Source: Phenylobacterium zucineum HLK1
Lineage (GTDB): Bacteria > Pseudomonadota > Alphaproteobacteria > Caulobacterales > Caulobacteraceae
Direction of reading: 5' to 3'
NCBI RefSeq assembly: GCF_000017265.1
Contig: NC_011144.1
Location: 62,001 to 126,000 of the forward strand
Length of the DNA stretch: 64,000 nt
Positions 15,625-24,910 of the stretch are shown here, one piece after another (positions within the stretch are counted from its first letter, which is position 1; each line of letters starts with the position of its first letter). The notes under the pieces are model-generated. The model did no database searches. It was given only the letters and a program-made list of their open reading frames with translations, and was not told where the DNA came from. The position numbers were made by a program, and so were the translations under genes.

Positions 15625-17336
15625 GCCGCCAGGCCCGCCTGCTGGATCAGCTCGCGCATGCTGTCGACCTGGTCCGGGGTCTGGGACAGCTCGATGCGGA
15701 TGTCGTCGTGGCGGGCGAGCTTCAGCGCCTCGACCTTGGCGCGGCCGGCCGCGGGGCCGAGCGGCGCGGTCTCGCCGCTGGCGAGCTTCAGCAGCAGGGT
15801 GAGCCGCTGGACGGCCGAGGCGTTGGCCTTGACGATGCTGGCCACCAGCCGGGCCTCGGCCTCGACCTGCCCGCCGAGTTCGCCCAGGCGGGTCTGGATC
15901 GGCACGAAGTCCTCCTCGACGAGGCCGCAGCGGGCCACCGCGCGCTGGAGGGCGGCGAGCTGGGCGAGGCGCACCGCCGGGCTGTCGGCGCCGTCCTGGC
16001 GCATCTCCTTCTCGAAGCGCAGGGACTGCACCACGGCCTTCAGCCAGCGGCCGGCCTGGCGCTTGTTGGCGGCGCCGATGACGTTCTCGGTCAGCCAGAT
16101 CAGCGCCTCGACTTCCTCGCGGGAGGTTTTGCCCTGGCCGAGGTAGGCCTCAACGAAGTCGCCGGTGATCAGCATCCGCGAGCGGGCGGAGAAGGCGGCC
16201 TGGACATCCTCCAGGGGCAGCAGCTTGCCCGAGGCCGCGGTCAGCGACATGGCGAGCGCCCGCAGGACATCGATCTCGGCCTCGGCGTCGCCGGGCTTCA
16301 GGCGGCGGGGCCCGTTCAGTTCGCGCAGGATGCGCTTGCCCAGCGCGGTGCGCACGTCGGCGAAATCCTCGGTGGAGAGCCATTTGGCGAGACGCTGCGC
16401 GGGGGGCGCGAGCTCGGGCATGACCTTGGCGACTGACCGCTCGACGCGGATGAGCGACTCCACCGATTCATAGGCCGCAAGGCGGGTGACGGCGGCCAGG
16501 CCCGAGCCGAGGTCCAGCCCCTTGCCCAGCAGGTCGCCGAGCCCGGGCTTGGATTCCAGGATCTCGGCCAGCGGCTGTTCCAGCACCGACAGGGCGAGAG
16601 CGCGGGCGGCGTGGCCCTTGGGAGCGGCGTCGGCCAGGTCCAGCAGCCGCAGCACCTTCTCGGACCAGTTGTTCGCCGGCGCGATGGAGGCCGCGACGCC
16701 GGCGCCCAGCAGGTAGACCCGCTCGGGCTCCTTGGCGAGGCGTTCGGCGGCGGCCGCGAAGCCTTCCCTGTCGACATCGGGCAGGGCGCCGCGGCGGTGG
16801 TCGCCCATCAGGCGGTCGACGGCGCGGTCGACCAGCTGGTGGAACACCCGCATCAGCTCGTGGACCGTCATGCCGCGGGCCTGGGCCTCGGGCACGGCCA
16901 GCTTCTGGATCGCGTGCTGCAGGTCGATGCCGGAGGCCTCCAGCTTCTCGACCAGGTCGGGGCGGTGCAGCAGCTCGAAGGGCGTGGCGTTGTTGCGCTC
17001 GAGCCAGCCCTCGAGGAGGCGGCCGATGCGCTCGCGCGCATGGATGGTGTAGAGGTCCTGGGGCGTCACGCAGAGCGGCTGGACGTCGACCTGCGGCTTG
17101 GGCTTGCGGGCGGCCTCGGGTGCGCCCAGCTTCAGTATGGCGACGCTCTGGAACTCGCGCGTGTCCTCGTCGAGGGTCTCCTTTGTCACCTTGGCGGCGG
17201 CGCAGCGACCCTCCTTGAACATGTCCTCCGCAGCCTGCATGGCGGCCGTGCGGTTCTCCGTGGCCATCTCCAATGTCCACGGCGCGCCGGGGGTTTTCCG
17301 GACGAACACCTCGAAATGCACGCTGAATCCATCCAT
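15621..17336 (-). CDS. Large conserved hypothetical protein, mainly helical
   Basis: I do not recognise this 571-residue protein. It has no signal peptide or membrane segment, is rich in Ala, Leu and Glu, and looks mostly alpha-helical beyond residue 110. The first 100 residues look like a small alpha/beta domain (VHFEVFVRKTPGAPW, then TAAMQAAEDMFKEGRCAAAKV) that could bind a partner. The middle has HELMRVFHQLVDRAVDRLMGDHR. The start at 17336 follows the dense helical reading; no strong ribosome site is seen. It diverges from chvI, the place where many alphaproteobacteria carry pckA. A CtrA-like site lies about 42 bp upstream. Confidence 0.75.
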   Translation of the reverse strand: MDGFSVHFEVFVRKTPGAPWTLEMATENRTAAMQAAEDMFKEGRCAAAKVTKETLDEDTREFQSVAILKLGAPEAARKPKPQVDVQPLCVTPQDLYTIHARERIGRLLEGWLERNNATPFELLHRPDLVEKLEASGIDLQHAIQKLAVPEAQARGMTVHELMRVFHQLVDRAVDRLMGDHRRGALPDVDREGFAAAAERLAKEPERVYLLGAGVAASIAPANNWSEKVLRLLDLADAAPKGHAARALALSVLEQPLAEILESKPGLGDLLGKGLDLGSGLAAVTRLAAYESVESLIRVERSVAKVMPELAPPAQRLAKWLSTEDFADVRTALGKRILRELNGPRRLKPGDAEAEIDVLRALAMSLTAASGKLLPLEDVQAAFSARSRMLITGDFVEAYLGQGKTSREEVEALIWLTENVIGAANKRQAGRWLKAVVQSLRFEKEMRQDGADSPAVRLAQLAALQRAVARCGLVEEDFVPIQTRLGELGGQVEAEARLVASIVKANASAVQRLTLLLKLASGETAPLGPAAGRAKVEALKLARHDDIRIELSQTPDQVDSMRELIQQAGLAA

Positions 17337-17377
17337 GCCAGCATCCCCCCGGACGCTGGCACGTTGCTAGAAACAGC

Positions 17378-17392
17378 TTAAGGGCGTGTTGA
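17378..17392. promoter_or_regulatory. CtrA-like site, one mismatch
   Basis: TTAA-N7-TTGA lies in the 147-bp divergent region between the 571-residue gene and chvI. It matches the CtrA consensus TTAA-N7-TTAA at seven of eight positions. It is nearer to the leftward gene (42 bp). This is a pattern match only; single-mismatch sites occur by chance. Confidence 0.35.
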
Positions 17393-17483
17393 CTTCACGC
17401 AGCACCTGAACCCCGGCCCCATTGAGGCCACGGTGCTCTCTCAATAGCTTGGCTCTTCTCGGATACGGAGACCTCGATCGCAC

Positions 17484-18200
17484 ATGGCGAAGATCACCCT
17501 GGTGGACGACGACGAGAACATCGTCACCTCCGTCAGCCTGGCGCTGGAAAGCCACGGCCACGCGGTGAAGGCGTACTACGACGGCGCCTCGGGCCTGGCG
17601 GCGCTCGAGAACGACCCGCCGGACCTGGCGATCCTGGACGTGAAGATGCCGCGCATGGACGGCATGGAGGTGCTGCGCCGCCTGCGCCGGACCTCGGACG
17701 TGCCGGTCATCATCCTCACCTCGAAGGATGAGGAGATCGACGAAATCCTGGGCTTCAACCTCGGGGCCGACGACTACATCCACAAGCCGTTCAGCCAGCG
17801 TCTGCTGATCGAGCGGGTGAAGGCCGTGCTGCGCCGGGCCGGCCGGGGCGAGGCCGACGAGGCCGCGGGCCCCGCCAGCGCCGCCGAGGTCAGCGCCCGG
17901 GCGATCAAGCGCGGCAAGCTCACCCTGGACCCCGCCCGTCACGACTGCCTGTGGGACGGCAAGCCGGTGAAGCTGACGGTCACCGAGTTCCTGCTGCTGC
18001 AGTCGCTGGCCCAGCGGCCCGGCTTCGTGAAGAGCCGCGACAACCTGATGGACGCGGCCTACGAAGACCAGGTCTATGTCGACGACCGCACGATCGACAG
18101 CCACATCAAGCGCATGCGCAAGAAGTTCCGCGAGGTCGACCCCGATTTCGACGCGATCGAAACCCTCTATGGCGTCGGCTACCGCTACCGGGAAACCTGA
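17484..18200 (+). CDS. chvI: Response regulator ChvI (OmpR/PhoB family)
   Basis: The 238-residue protein has a receiver domain with acidic pocket DDDE (8-11) and phosphoryl Asp52 in LAILDVKMP, the conserved Thr in ILTS and Lys in IHKPFS. A winged-helix DNA-binding domain covers about residues 135-238 ([33 protein letters not shown]). It pairs with the overlapping sensor ChvG. In alphaproteobacteria ChvG-ChvI controls envelope, acid and osmotic stress and, in symbionts, host interaction. The order with hprK, EIIA and HPr is the alphaproteobacterial signature that makes the assignment firm. Confidence 0.95.
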   Translation: MAKITLVDDDENIVTSVSLALESHGHAVKAYYDGASGLAALENDPPDLAILDVKMPRMDGMEVLRRLRRTSDVPVIILTSKDEEIDEILGFNLGADDYIHKPFSQRLLIERVKAVLRRAGRGEADEAAGPASAAEVSARAIKRGKLTLDPARHDCLWDGKPVKLTVTEFLLLQSLAQRPGFVKSRDNLMDAAYEDQVYVDDRTIDSHIKRMRKKFREVDPDFDAIETLYGVGYRYRET

Positions 18201-19761
18201 GCGGCCGGCCCGGGCTTCGAAGTTCCGCTGGCTGCCGGGCTCCAAGCTCGGCCGGCTGATCGTCGCCCTGAACCTGCTGGGCCTCGCGGTTCTCGTGGGG
18301 GGCGCCCTGGTGCTGAACGAGCTGCGCCAGGGCCTCGTCAACGCGCGCATCGACAGCCTCAGCACCCAGGGCGCGCTGATCGCCGACATCATCAACCGGG
18401 CGGCCACGGTGGGCGAGCCCGAGCCCGAGATGGATACGGCGCTCGCCGCCGACATCATGCAGACCTTCAAGAGCCCGACCACCCAGCGGGCGCGCCTGTA
18501 CGACCGCGAGGGGCGGCTGGTGGCCGACACCGACCTCCTCGCCGACCGGGTGGAGTGGAAGGTGCTGCCGCCCGCCCGGGCCCGGGAGGAGCGCGGCGTC
18601 CACCTCGACCTCATGCCGCACAAGCCGAAGGCCACCGCGGAGGAGGCGCAGCAGCAGCTCGCCTTCGAGGTGGGCGAGGCGCTGAAGGGTCGCCAGTGGG
18701 CCGGGATGCGCCGCAGCGCCGACGGCGAGCGGGTGGTCTCGGTCTCGATCCCTATCCGCCACGTGAAGGCCGTGCTGGGGGTGATCACCCTGGAAGCCAG
18801 CGACGTCGACGAGATCATCGCCGGCGAGCGGGCCGCGCTGATCCCCTTCATCCTGATCGCGGTGGCGGTGAACCTCGCCTCTATCCTGCTGCTGAACAGC
18901 CTGGTCGCCCAGCCTGTGCGCCGGCTCGCCCGCGCGGCCGACCGGGTGCGCCAGGCCCGGGCCCGGGCTATCTCGCTGCCGGACCTCGCCAAGCGGGACG
19001 ACGAGATCGGTGACCTGACCCGCAGCCTGGAGGACATGACCCACTCGCTCTCCGAGCGGATGGACGCCATCGAGGCTTTCGCGGCGGACGTGGCCCACGA
19101 GATCCGCAACCCGCTGACCTCGATCCGCTCGGCCGTGGAGACCCTCGACCTCGTGAAGGAGCCCGCCTCCCGCGAGCGGCTGATGGGGGTGGTGAAGAAC
19201 GACGTCCAGCGGCTGGACCGGCTGGTCACCGACATCTCCAACGCCTCGCGGCTGGACGCCGAGCTCTCGCGCGACCAGCCGAAGCTTGTGGACGTCGGCC
19301 GCCTGCTGTCCGACATCGTCCGCCTCTACCAGGCCACCGCCAAGACGGGCGACGTGCGCGTCCGCCTCGAGATCGCCCCCGGCGCCGAGCCGGTCCGGGT
19401 GATGGGGCGCGAGGGCCCGCTGGGGCAGATCTTCCGCAACCTCATCGACAACGCCCGCTCGTTCAGCCCCCCGGGCGACGTGGTCACCGTCGCCCTCGGC
19501 CGCGGGCACGGCCGGGTGGTGGCCACCGTCTCGGACAACGGCCCGGGCATTCCCCCGGAGAACCTGGAGACGATCTTTGAGCGGTTCTACACCTCGCGGC
19601 CCAAGGGCGCGGCGTTCGGCGGCAATTCGGGCCTTGGACTGTCGATCGCGCGGCAGATCGCCGAGGCGCACGGCGGCACCGTGCAGGCGCAGAACCGGAC
19701 CGCCGACGGCGAGGTGCTGGGCGCCGTCTTCACGCTGATCCTTCCGGACTCCGAGCCGTGA
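18169..19761 (+). CDS. chvG: Sensor histidine kinase ChvG
   Basis: The 530-residue sensor has a basic N-terminus, a first membrane helix (about residues 26-45), a periplasmic domain, a second helix (about 223-243), HAMP, HisKA with [16 protein letters not shown], and HATPase with [16 protein letters not shown] and GLGLSI. The ATG at 18169 lies inside chvI (32-bp overlap). It is the only in-frame start giving a complete first helix, because the next ATG is far downstream. The stop overlaps hprK by 4 bp. In Caulobacter and rhizobia the kinase responds to envelope damage and is held back by ExoR in some genera; no exoR is seen here. Confidence 0.94.
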   Translation: MASATATGKPERPARASKFRWLPGSKLGRLIVALNLLGLAVLVGGALVLNELRQGLVNARIDSLSTQGALIADIINRAATVGEPEPEMDTALAADIMQTFKSPTTQRARLYDREGRLVADTDLLADRVEWKVLPPARAREERGVHLDLMPHKPKATAEEAQQQLAFEVGEALKGRQWAGMRRSADGERVVSVSIPIRHVKAVLGVITLEASDVDEIIAGERAALIPFILIAVAVNLASILLLNSLVAQPVRRLARAADRVRQARARAISLPDLAKRDDEIGDLTRSLEDMTHSLSERMDAIEAFAADVAHEIRNPLTSIRSAVETLDLVKEPASRERLMGVVKNDVQRLDRLVTDISNASRLDAELSRDQPKLVDVGRLLSDIVRLYQATAKTGDVRVRLEIAPGAEPVRVMGREGPLGQIFRNLIDNARSFSPPGDVVTVALGRGHGRVVATVSDNGPGIPPENLETIFERFYTSRPKGAAFGGNSGLGLSIARQIAEAHGGTVQAQNRTADGEVLGAVFTLILPDSEP

Positions 19762-20192
19762 TCCGCCACGCCGGCCTCGTGGCGCAGCGGATCGGCGGCC
19801 GCTGGCTGGGCGTGCTGATCGAGGGGCCGTCCGGCGCGGGCAAGAGCGATCTCGCCCTCCGCTGCCTCGGCGGGGGCTTCCGGCTGGTGGCGGACGACCG
19901 GGTGGTGCTGTGGGCCTCCGGGGGGCGGCTCTTCGGCCGCGCGCCGGACGCGCTGCACGGGCTGATCGAGGTGCGCGGCCTGGACGTCGTGCGGACCGAG
20001 GCGCTGCCGCTGGCCGAGGTGGGCCTGGTGGCGCGCCTGGGCGAGCCCGAGCGGATTCCCGATCCCGCCTTCGAGGACATCCTTGGCGTGCGCACCCCGA
20101 TGCTCACTACCGCAGCGTTCGAGGAGTCGGCGCCTGCGAAACTCAGTCGCGCGCTGTCATGCTTTGACGCGGCGCACAACAGGCGTATTTAG
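19758..20192 (+). CDS. hprK: HPr kinase/phosphorylase, short alphaproteobacterial form
   Basis: The 144-residue protein is only the catalytic C-terminal half of classical HprK (about 310 residues in Gram-positives), as is usual in alphaproteobacteria. Walker A GPSGAGKS is at residues 23-30, followed by ADDRVVLW and the HprK signature region IEVRGLDVVRTEAL. It should phosphorylate the regulatory serine of HPr encoded 470 bp downstream, where that serine is present. It overlaps chvG by ATGA, so envelope sensing and phosphotransferase signalling share a transcript. Confidence 0.93.
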   Translation: MIRHAGLVAQRIGGRWLGVLIEGPSGAGKSDLALRCLGGGFRLVADDRVVLWASGGRLFGRAPDALHGLIEVRGLDVVRTEALPLAEVGLVARLGEPERIPDPAFEDILGVRTPMLTTAAFEESAPAKLSRALSCFDAAHNRRI

Positions 20193-20251
20193 CTCCGCTC
20201 GCGCCCCGGCTACGGCGCCATCGGGTGGGGATACCCTTTGGAACAAAAGGC

Positions 20252-20656
20252 ATGATCGGGCTCGTGATCGTCACCCACGGGCGTCTGGCGGAAGAGTTCA
20301 TCTTCGCCATGGAGCACGTGGTGGGCCCGCAGGCGGCGGTGGAGTCGATCTGCATCGGCCCCGACGACGACATGGAGCGCCGGCGCAAGGACATCCTCGA
20401 GGCCTGCGGCCGCGTGGATACAGGCCAGGGCGTCATCCTGCTGACCGACATGTTCGGGGGCACGCCCTCGAACCTGGCCATCTCGGTGATGGAGCAGACC
20501 CGGGCCGAGGTGATCGCCGGCCTCAACCTCCCCATGCTGATCAAGCTGGCCAGCGTACGGACCCGCTACAGCCTCGAAGACTCGGTTGCGGCGGCGCAGG
20601 AAGCCGGGCGAAAGTACATCTCCGTCGCCTCCTACGTCCTGGCCGGAGAGAAGTGA
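20252..20656 (+). CDS. PTS EIIA component, mannose-family type
   Basis: The 134-residue EIIA-Man-like protein carries the phosphorylatable His9 in MIGLVIVTHGRLAEEF and the LLTDMFGGTPSN loop. No sugar permease genes (IIB, IIC, IID) are near, so it belongs to the regulatory phosphotransferase chain that ends in signalling rather than sugar uptake. The frame is open to a GTG at 20225, but the family begins at the ATG used here. Its stop lies 1 base before the HPr start. Confidence 0.92.
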   Translation: MIGLVIVTHGRLAEEFIFAMEHVVGPQAAVESICIGPDDDMERRRKDILEACGRVDTGQGVILLTDMFGGTPSNLAISVMEQTRAEVIAGLNLPMLIKLASVRTRYSLEDSVAAAQEAGRKYISVASYVLAGEK

Positions 20657-20657
20657 G

Positions 20658-20939
20658 CTGAGCGAGACCGTCGCCTCCCGCACCGTGGAGATCGTCAACA
20701 AGCGAGGCCTGCACGCCCGCGCGTCGGCGAAATTCGTAAAGACCGCCGCCGGCTTCGACGCCGAGGTCCGCGTCTCCAAGGACGGCCAGTCCGTCGACGC
20801 CCGCTCGATCATGGGCCTGATGATGCTGGCGGCTTCGCCGGGCTGCTGCATCCAGATCGAGGCCGAGGGGCCCGAGGCCGAGCCGGCCGTCGCCGCCCTG
20901 GCCGAGCTGGTCGCCGCCCGCTTCGACGAAGACGAATAG
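20658..20939 (+). CDS. Phosphocarrier protein HPr, probable CTG start
   Basis: This 93-residue HPr has active-site His19 in NKRGLHARAS and regulatory Ser50 in RSIMGLMML. The His-Ser distance of 31 matches His15/Ser46 of classical HPr. No ATG or GTG lies at a sensible place: the first GTG (20685) would leave only nine residues before His, and the TTG at 20586 lies deep inside the EIIA gene. CTG at 20658 has GGAGAG 7 bases upstream and gives LSETVASRTVEIVNKRG, so it is the best start. It receives phosphate from EI (not in window) and is the target of HprK. Confidence 0.88.
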   Translation: MSETVASRTVEIVNKRGLHARASAKFVKTAAGFDAEVRVSKDGQSVDARSIMGLMMLAASPGCCIQIEAEGPEAEPAVAALAELVAARFDEDE

Positions 20940-20972
20940 AGAAGCTTCAGAACTCCTTCAAAATCGAAGGAC

Positions 20973-21734
20973 CTAGCTCTTCAGGCGCCAGCCGGTACGG
21001 AAGATCCAGGTCACCGCCGCCATGCACAGCGCCAGGAAGCCGAAGGTGGCGGCGAGGCTGACGCCCACCCCCACGTCCGAGACGCCGTAGAACGCCCACC
21101 GGAAGCCGCTGACCAGGTAGACCACCGGGTTCACCAGGGCGATGTCGCGCCAGATCCCCGGCAGCATGTCGATCGAATAGAAGCTGCCGCCCAGGAACGT
21201 CAGCGGCGTGATCACCAGGATCGGGATGATCGACAACTTCTCCCAGCCGTCGGCCCAGATGCCGGTCAGGAAGCCGAACAGGCTGAAGGTCACCGAGGTC
21301 AGGACGAGGAACGCCAGCATCACGAACGGGTGCGCGATGGAGAAGTCCACGAAGAGGCGCGCCGTGGCCAGGATGATGAGCCCGAGCACCACCGACTTGG
21401 TGGCCGCCGCGCCGACGTAGCCCAGCACCACCTCGAAGGTGGAGACCGGCGCGGACAGCAGCTCGTAGATGGTGCCGGCGAACTTCGGCATGTAGATGCC
21501 GAATGAGCCGTTGGAGATGCTCTCGGTCAGGATCGAGAGCATGATCAGGCCCGGGATGATGAAAGCGCCGTAGCTGACCCCGTCGATCTCGGGCATGCGG
21601 CGTCCGATCGCCGCCCCGAAGACGATGAAGTAGAGCGAGGTGGTGATCACCGGCGCGGCGAGGCTCTGCACGATGGTGCGCAGCCAGCGGTGCATCTCGA
21701 ACAGGTAGATGGCCTTCACGGCGTGCACGTTCAT
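20973..21734 (-). CDS. ABC-2 type exporter permease (YadH-like)
   Basis: The 253-residue membrane protein has about six hydrophobic segments and the ABC-2 family loop [21 protein letters not shown] before the last helices. The start ATG overlaps the stop of the ATPase gene (ATGA). It resembles YadH and NodJ-type permeases that move lipids, polysaccharides or small molecules outward. No biosynthetic gene is beside it, so the substrate is unknown. Confidence 0.9.
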   Translation of the reverse strand: MNVHAVKAIYLFEMHRWLRTIVQSLAAPVITTSLYFIVFGAAIGRRMPEIDGVSYGAFIIPGLIMLSILTESISNGSFGIYMPKFAGTIYELLSAPVSTFEVVLGYVGAAATKSVVLGLIILATARLFVDFSIAHPFVMLAFLVLTSVTFSLFGFLTGIWADGWEKLSIIPILVITPLTFLGGSFYSIDMLPGIWRDIALVNPVVYLVSGFRWAFYGVSDVGVGVSLAATFGFLALCMAAVTWIFRTGWRLKS

Positions 21735-22657
21735 GCGCGGCTCCTGACCAGGCTCACGAAGATCTCCTCCAGCGAGCTTTCCTGCGTGCGCAGGTCCCTG
21801 AAATCGACGCCCTGCTCGGTGAGCCGCTTGATCAGCTCGGCGATGCCGGTGCGCTCGGCCTGGGCGTCGAAGGTGTAGACGAGCTCGGTCCCCTCGGCGG
21901 CCAGCTCGAGCTGGTAGTCGGCGAGCCCGGGCGGCACGGCGGCCAGGGGCTCCTGCAGGTGCAGGGTGAGCTGCTTCTTGCCCAGCTTGCGCATCAGGAC
22001 GTCCTTGTCCTCGACGACGATCAGCTCGCCCCTGGAGATCACGCCGATCCGGTCGGCCATCTCCTCGGCTTCCTCGATGTAGTGGGTGGTCAGGATCACC
22101 GTCACGCCGGCCTCGCGCAGGCGGCGGACCATCTCCCACATGTCGCGGCGCAGCTCGACGTCCACCCCGGCGGTGGGCTCGTCGAGGAACAGGATGGTCG
22201 GCTCGTGCGACAGGGCCTTGGCGATCATCACCCGGCGCTTCATGCCGCCGGACAGCGCCATGATCTTGGCGTCCTTCTTGTCCCAGAGGGACAGGTCCTT
22301 CAGCACCTTCTCCAGGTGGGCGTCGTCGGGCGCCTTGCCGAACAGGCCGCGGGAGAACTTCACCGTGTCCCACACCTTCTCGAAGGCGTCGGTGGAGAGC
22401 TCCTGAGGCACCAGGCCGATCTTGGTGCGCGCGGCGCGATAGTCTCGCTGGATGTCGTGGCCGTCGGCGACCACCTGGCCGGACGAGGCCCGCACGAGGC
22501 CGCAGATGATGCCGATGAGCGTGGTCTTGCCGGCCCCGTTCGGGCCCAGCAGGGCGAAAATCTCGCCCCGGCGGATGTCGAGATTGACGTCCTTCAGGGC
22601 CTGGTGGCCCGAGGCGTAGGTCTTGGAAAGACCCCTGACGGAAATGATCGGATCCAA
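21731..22657 (-). CDS. ABC transporter ATP-binding protein (YadG-like)
   Basis: The 308-residue ATPase has Walker [11 protein letters not shown]-loop LVPQEL, signature [15 protein letters not shown], Walker [13 protein letters not shown] and switch [11 protein letters not shown]-terminal domain of about 90 residues ends in [11 protein letters not shown]. The frame is open to 22765, but TTG at 22657 has GGAGGGGG about 9 bases before it and gives [16 protein letters not shown], the normal start for the family. It forms a two-gene exporter with the overlapping permease. Confidence 0.9.
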   Translation of the reverse strand: MDPIISVRGLSKTYASGHQALKDVNLDIRRGEIFALLGPNGAGKTTLIGIICGLVRASSGQVVADGHDIQRDYRAARTKIGLVPQELSTDAFEKVWDTVKFSRGLFGKAPDDAHLEKVLKDLSLWDKKDAKIMALSGGMKRRVMIAKALSHEPTILFLDEPTAGVDVELRRDMWEMVRRLREAGVTVILTTHYIEEAEEMADRIGVISRGELIVVEDKDVLMRKLGKKQLTLHLQEPLAAVPPGLADYQLELAAEGTELVYTFDAQAERTGIAELIKRLTEQGVDFRDLRTQESSLEEIFVSLVRSRA

Positions 22658-22751
22658 ACGCGTCCCCCTCCGGAAGCTTCCCAGATAGGACCCGAAGGAC
22701 GGTTCAGCTAGGCCGTCGCCGACATGATCCGATGAACAGGCAGGCAAGACC

Positions 22752-23054
22752 TCAGGCGCGGACATCCACCAGGAGGCCCGTCCGCTGCTCGGTGTCTTCG
22801 CGCACCTTCTGCTCGATCATCTCGCGGACCTTCTCCTCCAGCTTCTCGCGCTCCTTCGGGTCCATCGCCCGGACCTCGTCCTCGGTCACGCCAAGGGCGC
22901 GCAGGACCTGCTCGCGCATCTGCTCGGCGGCGGTCTTCTGGGCATAGCTGAGGAACTCGGCCGCCGCGGCGCTGCGCTCGGGCGGCTTGGCTGCAAACCC
23001 GCCGAACCCGGTCGTCGGCGGAACGAAGGCGGAGGCAGGAGAGGGGATCTGCAT
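22752..23054 (-). CDS. Small hypothetical protein
   Basis: This 100-residue protein of unknown function has a Pro/Ala-rich start ([17 protein letters not shown]). A charged helical C-terminal half follows ([22 protein letters not shown]) that could form a coiled coil. There is no signal peptide or membrane segment. It stands alone between the ABC exporter and bioB with no strong ribosome site. Codon use is like the neighbours, which supports a real gene. Confidence 0.6.
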   Translation of the reverse strand: MQIPSPASAFVPPTTGFGGFAAKPPERSAAAAEFLSYAQKTAAEQMREQVLRALGVTEDEVRAMDPKEREKLEEKVREMIEQKVREDTEQRTGLLVDVRA

Positions 23055-23137
23055 GGCCGGGCCCGCGCAAGCGGCGTGCCGCCGCAGACCGGCGTGTTTT
23101 CAACCGCTTGCCTGCGAGGGCGGCGCTCCCCTGTGAA

Positions 23138-23163
23138 GAATCTGCCGCCGGGGCGGCAGATTC
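23138..23163 (-). terminator. Terminator hairpin after bioB
   Basis: GAATCTGCCGCC (23138-23149) and its exact complement (23152-23163) form a 12-bp stem 6 bases beyond the bioB stop on the minus strand. Only two Ts follow, so it may be a weak or Rho-assisted terminator. The position right after bioB supports the call. Confidence 0.7.
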
Positions 23164-23169
23164 CCGCCC

Positions 23170-24165
23170 TCAGGCCATCGCCATGGGCTTCATCTTGAGG
23201 TCCGCGAGCAGGGCCTCGTCGGCGGTCTTCTCGGGATTGTCGGTGGTCAGCAGCCGGGCGCCGACGAAGATGGAATTGGCGCCGGCCAGGAAGCACAGGG
23301 CCTGCAGCTCCTTGGTCATGTGCTCGCGGCCGGCGGCGATGCGCACCATCGACTTCGGGCAGACGATCCGCGCCACGGCGATCATCCGCACGAACTCCAG
23401 GGGATCGACCGCCTTGGAATCTCCCAGGGGGGTTCCGGGGATCGGCATCAGGTCGTTGATCGGCAGGCTGTCCGGATGGGCGGGCAGGGTGGCGAGCTGG
23501 TGAAGCAGCCCCGCGCGGTCGCGGCGGGTCTCGCCCATGCCGACGATGCCGCCGCAGCAGGTGGCCATGCCGGCGTCGCGCACGGCGGCCAGGGTGTCGA
23601 GCCGGTCCTGGTAGGTGCGGGTCGTCACGACCTTGTCGTAGTAGTCCGGGCCGGTGTCGAGGTTGTGGTTGTAGTAGTCGAGGCCGGCGGCCTTCAGCGC
23701 CTTCGCCTGGTCGGCCGTCAGCATGCCGAGGGTGGCGCAGGTCTCCAGGCCCAGGGCCTTCACGCCCGAGATCATGGCGGCGACCTTCGGCAGGTCGCGG
23801 TCCTTCAGGTCGCGCCAGGCCGCGCCCATGCAGAAGCGCTGGGCGCCCCCCGCCTTGGCCTCGGCGGCGGCCGCGATCACCGTCTCGGCCTCCATCAGCT
23901 TCGAGGCCGCCAGCCCTGTCTTGAACTTCTGCGACTGGGCGCAGTAGCCGCAGTCCTCGGGACAGCCGCCGGTCTTCACCGACAGGAGCTGCGAGAGCTG
24001 CAGCTCGGTTGGGTCGAACCAGCGCCGGTGGACCTCGGCCGCCCGGAACACCAGCTCGGTGAAGGGCAGCTCGAACAGCGCCTCCACCTCCTCCAGCGTC
24101 CAGTCGTGGCGCGGCTGGGCGGGATCGACGTTCGCGGGGTCGACAGGGCGGACGTGCGCGTTCAT
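23170..24165 (-). CDS. bioB: Biotin synthase
   Basis: This 331-residue radical-SAM enzyme inserts sulfur into dethiobiotin. The 4Fe-4S ligands are Cys68, Cys72 and Cys75 in [10 protein letters not shown]; further conserved cysteines and the Arg of the 2Fe-2S site lie in the TIM barrel ([31 protein letters not shown]). The ATG at 24165 has GGAGAG 6 bases upstream and is preferred over 24195. It is a stand-alone gene, with no other biotin genes nearby. Confidence 0.96.
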   Translation of the reverse strand: MNAHVRPVDPANVDPAQPRHDWTLEEVEALFELPFTELVFRAAEVHRRWFDPTELQLSQLLSVKTGGCPEDCGYCAQSQKFKTGLAASKLMEAETVIAAAAEAKAGGAQRFCMGAAWRDLKDRDLPKVAAMISGVKALGLETCATLGMLTADQAKALKAAGLDYYNHNLDTGPDYYDKVVTTRTYQDRLDTLAAVRDAGMATCCGGIVGMGETRRDRAGLLHQLATLPAHPDSLPINDLMPIPGTPLGDSKAVDPLEFVRMIAVARIVCPKSMVRIAAGREHMTKELQALCFLAGANSIFVGARLLTTDNPEKTADEALLADLKMKPMAMA

Positions 24166-24236
24166 GAGGAACTCTCCGAGGCCGGAAGCCCGCATTACCG
24201 GGCTTTCCCCAGGGTCAGCAACGGGCGGTGATCAGC

Positions 24237-24815
24237 ATGGGCGAGGCGGGCCGCGAGTTCGAGCTGAAGTTCCTCTGCGATCCCAAGGACATGGACGCGG
24301 TGCTGGCGGCCGCTCCCGCCGGGCCTGAGGAGACCCGCGAGCTGGTCTCGGTCTACTACGACACCCCCGACGCCGCGCTGCACGCCGCGGAGGCCGCCTT
24401 CCGGGTGCGGTCGGGGGGCGGCCGGTACGTCCAGACGCTGAAGCGGGGAAAGGGCTTTTCCCGCGAGGAGCACGAGATGGAGGTGGCGGGGCTCTCTCCC
24501 GACCTCTCCATGCCCGCCCTGCGCGCCCTGGCCGGGGAGGACCAGCTGGCGGCCCTCGTCCCCGTCTCGGAGGTCAGGATCACGCGCCGCCAGCGGCTCG
24601 TGCGCTACGCGGGGGCCGAGATCGAGATCGCCGCCGACGTGGGGCAGGTCCTGGCGGGCGGCCGCTCGGGGCCGATCAGCGAGGTCGAGCTGGAGCTGAA
24701 GTCGGGGCCCCAGGAGGCGCTGTTCGCCCTCGCGCGGGAGCTGGCGAAGGCCGCGCCGCTGAATCTCTCCTTCGAGAGCAAGTCGGCCCAGGGGCGCGCC
24801 CTCCGCGGGACCTGA
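24237..24815 (+). CDS. CYTH-domain protein (inorganic triphosphatase-like)
   Basis: The 192-residue protein carries the CYTH start motif ExExK (EFELKF) at about residues 7-12, then YYDTPD, FRVRSGGGRYVQTLKRG, and later EIEIAADVG and SEVELELKSG, the charged strands lining the tunnel. Proteins of this fold hydrolyse tripolyphosphate or, less often, make cAMP. This one lacks the C-terminal CHAD domain found in longer relatives. An in-frame GTG at 24228 is an alternative start. Confidence 0.87.
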   Translation: MGEAGREFELKFLCDPKDMDAVLAAAPAGPEETRELVSVYYDTPDAALHAAEAAFRVRSGGGRYVQTLKRGKGFSREEHEMEVAGLSPDLSMPALRALAGEDQLAALVPVSEVRITRRQRLVRYAGAEIEIAADVGQVLAGGRSGPISEVELELKSGPQEALFALARELAKAAPLNLSFESKSAQGRALRGT

Positions 24816-24824
24816 GCCCGGGAC

Positions 24825-24840
24825 ATAAAGACTTCTTTAT
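24825..24840. promoter_or_regulatory. Palindrome ATAAAGA-CT-TCTTTAT upstream of ahcY
   Basis: This is a perfect 7-2-7 inverted repeat, AT-rich in a GC-rich genome, 71-86 bp before the ahcY start. It has the look of an operator for a dimeric winged-helix repressor. ArsR-family SahR controls ahcY and methionine-cycle genes in several proteobacteria through AT-rich palindromes of this kind, so that is the favoured guess. No regulator gene is adjacent, and the CBS/lyase promoter in this window does not carry the same repeat. Confidence 0.6.
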
Positions 24841-24910
24841 ATGATTGTTGCGGCTGGCCGCCCCGGCGGCTATAGAGCGCGCAACCGAACTTCCCCCTTT
24901 TGAGGACGCC

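Noticed and set aside
17355..17370. Sigma-54 promoter (TGGCAC ... TTGC) near chvI
   Set aside because: The two elements are only one base apart instead of five, so the spacing is wrong.
20225..20251. GTG start for EIIA at 20225
   Set aside because: It would add MGIPFGTKG before the conserved family start MIGLVIVTHG and has no clear ribosome site.
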